Shown here: one piece after another, positions 5,295 through 7,981 of the stretch
How the letters are laid out: each line of letters starts with the position of its first letter
Position numbering within the stretch: position 1 is the first letter of the stretch
DNA from: Candidatus Fermentibacterales bacterium
Lineage (GTDB): Bacteria; Fermentibacterota; Fermentibacteria; Fermentibacterales; JAFGKQ01
DNA length: 7,981 nucleotides
NCBI GenBank assembly: GCA_016928495.1
Contig: JAFGKQ010000219.1
Coordinates: 1-7,981 of the forward strand
Direction: 5' to 3'
The notes under the pieces: model-generated
Seen by the model: the letters and a program-made list of their open reading frames with translations, nothing else
Told to the model about the DNA's origin: nothing
The model's database searches: none
Translations under genes and position numbers: made by a program

Positions 5295-6536
5295 ATGTCG
5301 GCACGCCCCAGCATCTCGGTCCTTTCTCTCCTGCTTCTGCTTCTCCCATGTACGTCCCTGTCCGACTGGGAGCCCATCGGACCCGAGGGTGGTGAGATCA
5401 ACAGCATCACGCAATCGCTGACTGACCCTGACGTCCTCTACGCAGCATCCGGCTCCTATCCGGTCATAGTCGTGCGCAGCTACGACGGCGGGCAGAGCTG
5501 GAGCCAGGTCGGCACCTACAACGGTTACAACTACTGCATGACCATAGGGCCGACCGGCATCCTGAACGCGGGCGGCGCACACGCAGTCTACAGGTCCACC
5601 AACGGTGGCGTGACATGGACGACCAAGAGCCTCTCCAACGTCTACGTCTACAGCATGGTCGCGCACCCCACCGACCCGGATATCGTCTACGCGGCGGGCT
5701 ACCAGTACGTCAGCAGCCAGTGGCGCATGGCGTTCCTGAGGAGCGTCAACGGAGGCTCGGACTGGACTGTGACCCCTCTGCTGTCAGAGGCCTCCTACGG
5801 CAGGTGCGTGGCAGTCTCGCTCTCGAACCCGGACATCGTCTGGGTGGGCGGCTACTGCACGACGGCCAGCCCCTACGATCCACGCGTCTTCAAGTCCACC
5901 GACGGCGGCGACAGCTTCACAGAGGTCGTCAACTCCGGCTGGAACGATGACTACTACCTCTACTCGCTGGCGGTGCACCCCACGAATCCCGACATAGTCT
6001 GCGTCGGCACCTACTATGGCATATTCAGGACCACCAATGGCGGGTCCAGCTGGTCCGAGGTGGCCCAGTACTACTACTACAACTACGACATGGAGTTCTC
6101 CAGGCTGGACCCCAACTACGTCTACGTCGCGGGATACAGCCAGATCTACCGCAGCTCGAATGCCGGACAGACCTGGACGAAGATCTCCTCCGGCCTCTCC
6201 GGAACGGGCATAGACAACATCGCGGCATCGCTGGGCCAGGCCAGCGACGCCTACATTGGCAGCATCGCCGGCTTCTTCATGTCCGAGAACTACGGCTCCA
6301 CCTGGACGCAGTCGAACTCCGGCCTGACGCTGGGGAAGGTCATCGCCTACGGCATGTCTCCCTCGCAGCCCTCGATCATCTACAAGTGCCTCACCGACAT
6401 GGGGGTCTACAAGACGACCGACGCCGGCAACACCTGGATCGACATAGAGACCCCCCTGACATGCGGAGACTTCTGCGCCATGGCGACCCATCTGAGCGAT
6501 CCCGACATAGTCCTGGCGCTCGAAGGGAGTGGTTGA
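5295..6536 (+). CDS. Secreted Asp-box beta-propeller protein, N-terminal part up to an in-frame TGA
   Basis: The 413 residues before the TGA carry a signal peptide (MSARPSISV, a leucine run, cleavage likely near TSLS at residue 23). Eight Asp-box (BNR, sialidase/sortilin-type) motifs follow: RSYDGGQSW (61-69), then RSTNGGVTW, RSVNGGSDW, KSTDGGDSF, RTTNGGSSW, RSSNAGQTW, a degenerate SENYGSTW, and KTTDAGNTW. Each follows a NPDIVYAAG-like strand, the pattern of WD40/YVTN/BNR or Vps10-like propeller blades. These proteins are usually extracellular and bind surfaces or ligands; no sialidase catalytic residues are evident. ATG 5295 is chosen because GGGAGGTGA lies seven bases upstream and the signal peptide starts there; an earlier in-frame ATG at 5199 coincides with the -35 box. 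The frame continues past the TGA with the same repeats, so this product is truncated unless the stop is read through or is a sequence error. Confidence 0.85.
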   Translation: MSARPSISVLSLLLLLLPCTSLSDWEPIGPEGGEINSITQSLTDPDVLYAASGSYPVIVVRSYDGGQSWSQVGTYNGYNYCMTIGPTGILNAGGAHAVYRSTNGGVTWTTKSLSNVYVYSMVAHPTDPDIVYAAGYQYVSSQWRMAFLRSVNGGSDWTVTPLLSEASYGRCVAVSLSNPDIVWVGGYCTTASPYDPRVFKSTDGGDSFTEVVNSGWNDDYYLYSLAVHPTNPDIVCVGTYYGIFRTTNGGSSWSEVAQYYYYNYDMEFSRLDPNYVYVAGYSQIYRSSNAGQTWTKISSGLSGTGIDNIAASLGQASDAYIGSIAGFFMSENYGSTWTQSNSGLTLGKVIAYGMSPSQPSIIYKCLTDMGVYKTTDAGNTWIDIETPLTCGDFCAMATHLSDPDIVLALEGSG

Positions 6537-7127
6537 GGCTACGCAGAGCTCTACAGGAGCACAGACGGAGGCTTCGTCTGGACACTGATCGACAACAACT
6601 ACTACGTTGATGGCGGCTACATGGTTGCGGACCCGGTGACCCCCAACGTCTACTGGACCGCTGGAAGGGACCTGAACTCCAGGATCGCGGCTTCGAAGAC
6701 GACTGACGGCGGTGCCTCGTGGACCCGCTATTCCCTCGGCTCGACCACCGGCTACGCATACTCCGTGCAGGTGGACCCGATCAGCCCGGGCACGGTCTAC
6801 GTCGCGGGCTACGAGAACAGCCAGCCCGTCATCTACAGGACCACCAACGGGGGAAGCAGCTGGTCCACGCTGGCGGCTGCGGGCCTCCAGGGATACGTGT
6901 ACACCTTTGCGATAGACCCGACCGATCCGACCGTCCTGTGGGCCGGGACCAACTACGGCATCTTCAAGTCCACCAACTCGGGGTCGAGCTTTACCGAGAT
7001 GTCGACGCTGGTGGACCACACCAAGGACGTCTGTGTGGATCCGGACGACGGTGACCGCGTCTGGGTCGGAACCTACAACGAGGGCGTGTACGTGACCGAG
7101 GATGGCGGCTCCACGTGGACGCAGATG
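5475..7127 (+). repeat. Thirteen tandem Asp-box blade repeats
   Basis: The protein repeats S-x-D/N-x-G-x-x-W roughly every 40-50 residues, eight times before the TGA and five after it (RSTDGGFVW, KTTDGGASW, RTTNGGSSW, KSTNSGSSF, TEDGGSTW). Thirteen blades would fit two propellers of six or seven blades. At DNA level some copies remain close: 6027-6056 and 6837-6866 match at 25 of 30 bases, both beginning AGGACCACCAA. This suggests blade duplication or gene conversion. The blades are rich in tyrosine, with a TAC run at 6069-6080 giving YYYY. Confidence 0.85.
6534..6536 (+). other. In-frame TGA interrupting the beta-propeller gene
   Basis: The codons run GAA GGG AGT GGT TGA GGC TAC GCA GAG CTC TAC, codon 414 of the full frame. 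The next 334 codons continue in the same frame with intact Asp-box blades and a sorting tail, and no other stop. The stop falls within a blade, between the IVLAL strand and YRSTDGG, where other blades carry G- or Y-rich loops. One substitution from GGA, CGA or TGG explains it. TGA is a true stop elsewhere here (2436-2438; 2483-2481), so a global TGA reassignment is not supported. Confidence 0.85.
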
Positions 7128-7541
7128 AACGAAGGCCTGGATCCCTCCAGGGTCGACAGGCTGGCGGTCAACCCCTCCAACTGGCTCTATGCCGGCACCT
7201 ACGGAGGATCCTCCTACCGCTGGAGCCTTCAGACCGGTGTCGAGGACCAGGGATCGGCGCCCATCGAGACCCTCGCGATGAGCGTCTTTCCCAATCCCTG
7301 CCCGGGAGGCTCCGGTGCGACCATAGCGTTCAGCCTCGACGCCCCCCGAGAGATGAGACTCCTTCTGTACGACCTGGGTGGAAGGCTCGTCGCCAGCCCT
7401 CTGGAGGCCTTCATGCCCCAGGGCGAGCACACGCTCAGCTTCGTCCCGGATCAGGAGGGCATGGCGCCCGGAGTCTACTTCTGCAGGCTGGCCGTGGATC
7501 AGGGCGCTTCGATCGTTCGCAGGCTGGTCGTCATCCGGTAG
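6621..7541 (+). CDS. C-terminal part of the beta-propeller protein with a sorting-tail domain
   Basis: This is the same reading frame as the gene starting at 5295, resuming after the TGA; homologous sequence begins at 6537. The first ATG after the stop is at 6621 and has no good ribosome-binding site, so independent translation is doubtful and this may be the dead half of a pseudogene. It encodes 306 residues: the last four Asp-boxes (a fifth lies between the TGA and this ATG), then a C-terminal domain of about 87 residues. That domain has SVFPNPCPGG, ATIAFSL, LLLYDLGGRLV and APGVYFCRL, and ends RRLVVIR. This pattern (FPNP, a D-x-x-G-R-x-V strand, G-x-Y strand, basic end) is that of FlgD-Ig-like / type IX secretion sorting tails, which are cleaved at export in Bacteroidota. 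Without this part the protein would lose its secretion or anchoring signal. A strong terminator follows the TAG. Confidence 0.75.
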   Translation: MVADPVTPNVYWTAGRDLNSRIAASKTTDGGASWTRYSLGSTTGYAYSVQVDPISPGTVYVAGYENSQPVIYRTTNGGSSWSTLAAAGLQGYVYTFAIDPTDPTVLWAGTNYGIFKSTNSGSSFTEMSTLVDHTKDVCVDPDDGDRVWVGTYNEGVYVTEDGGSTWTQMNEGLDPSRVDRLAVNPSNWLYAGTYGGSSYRWSLQTGVEDQGSAPIETLAMSVFPNPCPGGSGATIAFSLDAPREMRLLLYDLGGRLVASPLEAFMPQGEHTLSFVPDQEGMAPGVYFCRLAVDQGASIVRRLVVIR

Positions 7542-7569
7542 AGAAGACTTCGGCATAGCCGGATCAACG

Positions 7570-7595
7570 AAGGGCGGGCCGTCGGGCCCGCCCTT
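7570..7595 (+). terminator. Strong intrinsic terminator after the beta-propeller gene
   Basis: AAGGGCGGGCC (7570-7580) and GGCCCGCCCTT (7585-7595) form a perfect 11-base-pair stem with the loop GTCG. The plus strand then continues TCTCG, so the T run is short (TTT then CT). It lies 28 bases after the TAG at 7541 and 25 bases from the convergent stop at 7621, so it may serve both strands. Confidence 0.85.
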
Positions 7596-7620
7596 TCTCG
7601 TGCTCCGGCGGCAGGCTCCC

Positions 7621-7981
7621 CTACTCGATGCTGAAGCTGACCTGGACGCTGGCCGTTGCGGTGAAGGAGCCGGGCGTCACTGGCGGCGCCTCCCCGTAGC
7701 CCGTCAGGCCTCCGCCGTAGTTGCACAGGGCCGAGGTGGCGTCCGCGTAGGGGTAGTAGCTTCCCCATTCCGACACGGACTGCGCCTCGCCCAGAGTCAC
7801 TCCGAGGGATTCCGCCAGCAGCTCCGCCCGGTCACGCGCGTCATCGACAGCATCGGCATAGGCGCTGTCGTAGAGGGCGGTCGGGTCATCCACGGTGAAG
7901 TAGACGCTGCTCACGCTGTTGGCTCCGGCCTCCACAAGGGCCGCGAGCACATCCCCTACCTCGCCCATCTCGCGGACGTCC
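7621..7981 (-). CDS. SIMPL (DUF541) domain protein, C-terminal part
   Basis: The gene runs in from the right edge; about 119 C-terminal residues are visible, ending at a TAG (7623-7621). The frame is open to the window edge through DVREMGEVGDVLAALVEAGA, so the ATG at 7968 is internal. The signature is typical of the SIMPL/YggE/BP26 family: VRE(M)GEVGDVLAALVEAGANSVSSVYFTVDD, then an alanine-rich helix (SAYADAVDDARDRAELLAESLGV), and a last strand FTATASVQVSFSIE. These proteins are generally periplasmic or envelope-associated, about 230-250 residues with an N-terminal signal; E. coli YggE is linked to oxidative stress, and the biochemical role is unclear. The glycine/tyrosine loop (NYGGGLTGYGEAPP) is the usual variable insert. 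No conclusion on regulation is possible because the 5' end is outside. Confidence 0.85.
   Translation of the reverse strand, partial: DVREMGEVGDVLAALVEAGANSVSSVYFTVDDPTALYDSAYADAVDDARDRAELLAESLGVTLGEAQSVSEWGSYYPYADATSALCNYGGGLTGYGEAPPVTPGSFTATASVQVSFSIE

Noticed and set aside
4503-5666. A 387-codon open frame on the minus strand
   Set aside because: It spans two plus-strand genes and their promoters, has no family features, and is best explained by GC-biased codon use on the other strand.
6534-6536. Alternative genetic code with TGA as an amino acid
   Set aside because: TGA ends the XRE gene (2436-2438) and the 2481-3257 barrel gene at natural C-termini, including a YRF barrel end, so TGA is a normal stop here.
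5784-7556. A 590-codon open frame on the minus strand, opposite the propeller gene
   Set aside because: It mirrors the GC-rich third positions of the plus-strand gene, has no ribosome site, signal or recognisable domain, and is repetitive only because the sense strand is.

Overview
The window is GC-rich (above 60% by eye) and densely coding, from a Gram-negative-type bacterium. Two genes encode predicted outer-membrane beta-barrels with Sec signal peptides. A large secreted Asp-box beta-propeller protein ends in a sorting tail of the FlgD-Ig / type IX-secretion (Por) kind. Arginine is often AGG, and TTG and GTG starts are used. Together this suggests a high-GC lineage of the FCB superphylum or a neighbour (Fermentibacteria or Eisenbacteria-like bacteria are my guess). 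That placement is inference. I see no tRNA, rRNA, CRISPR array, insertion sequence or phage gene.

Layout. 1-1691 (minus): a DUF1846 gene, followed without a gap by the first 59 codons of an unrecognised gene. 1692-1931: a divergent regulatory region. 1932-2438 (plus): an XRE-type helix-turn-helix regulator. 2481-3257 (minus): an outer-membrane beta-barrel protein, convergent with the regulator across a short hairpin. 3258-3453: a divergent region with one good and one fair sigma70-like promoter. 3454-3903 (plus): a 149-residue protein of unknown function. 3900-4388 (minus): a thioredoxin-coupled-type arsenate reductase, overlapping the previous gene so that one CTAG supplies both stop codons. 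4389-4556: a divergent promoter region with a dyad over one -10 box. 4557-5162 (plus): a second exported beta-barrel protein. 5295-7541 (plus): a 13-Asp-box propeller gene with a sorting tail, broken by one in-frame TGA at 6534-6536. 7570-7595: a strong intrinsic terminator. 7621-7981 (minus): the C-terminal part of a SIMPL/DUF541 protein.

Most genes look like single-gene transcription units with their own promoters. The exception is the DUF1846 gene and its downstream partner, which look translationally coupled. Several genes concern the envelope: two beta-barrels, a secreted propeller protein and a SIMPL protein. No multi-gene system is evident. The most notable observation is the lone in-frame TGA in an otherwise intact secreted-protein gene. 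Every intergenic stretch is shorter than 300 bases.
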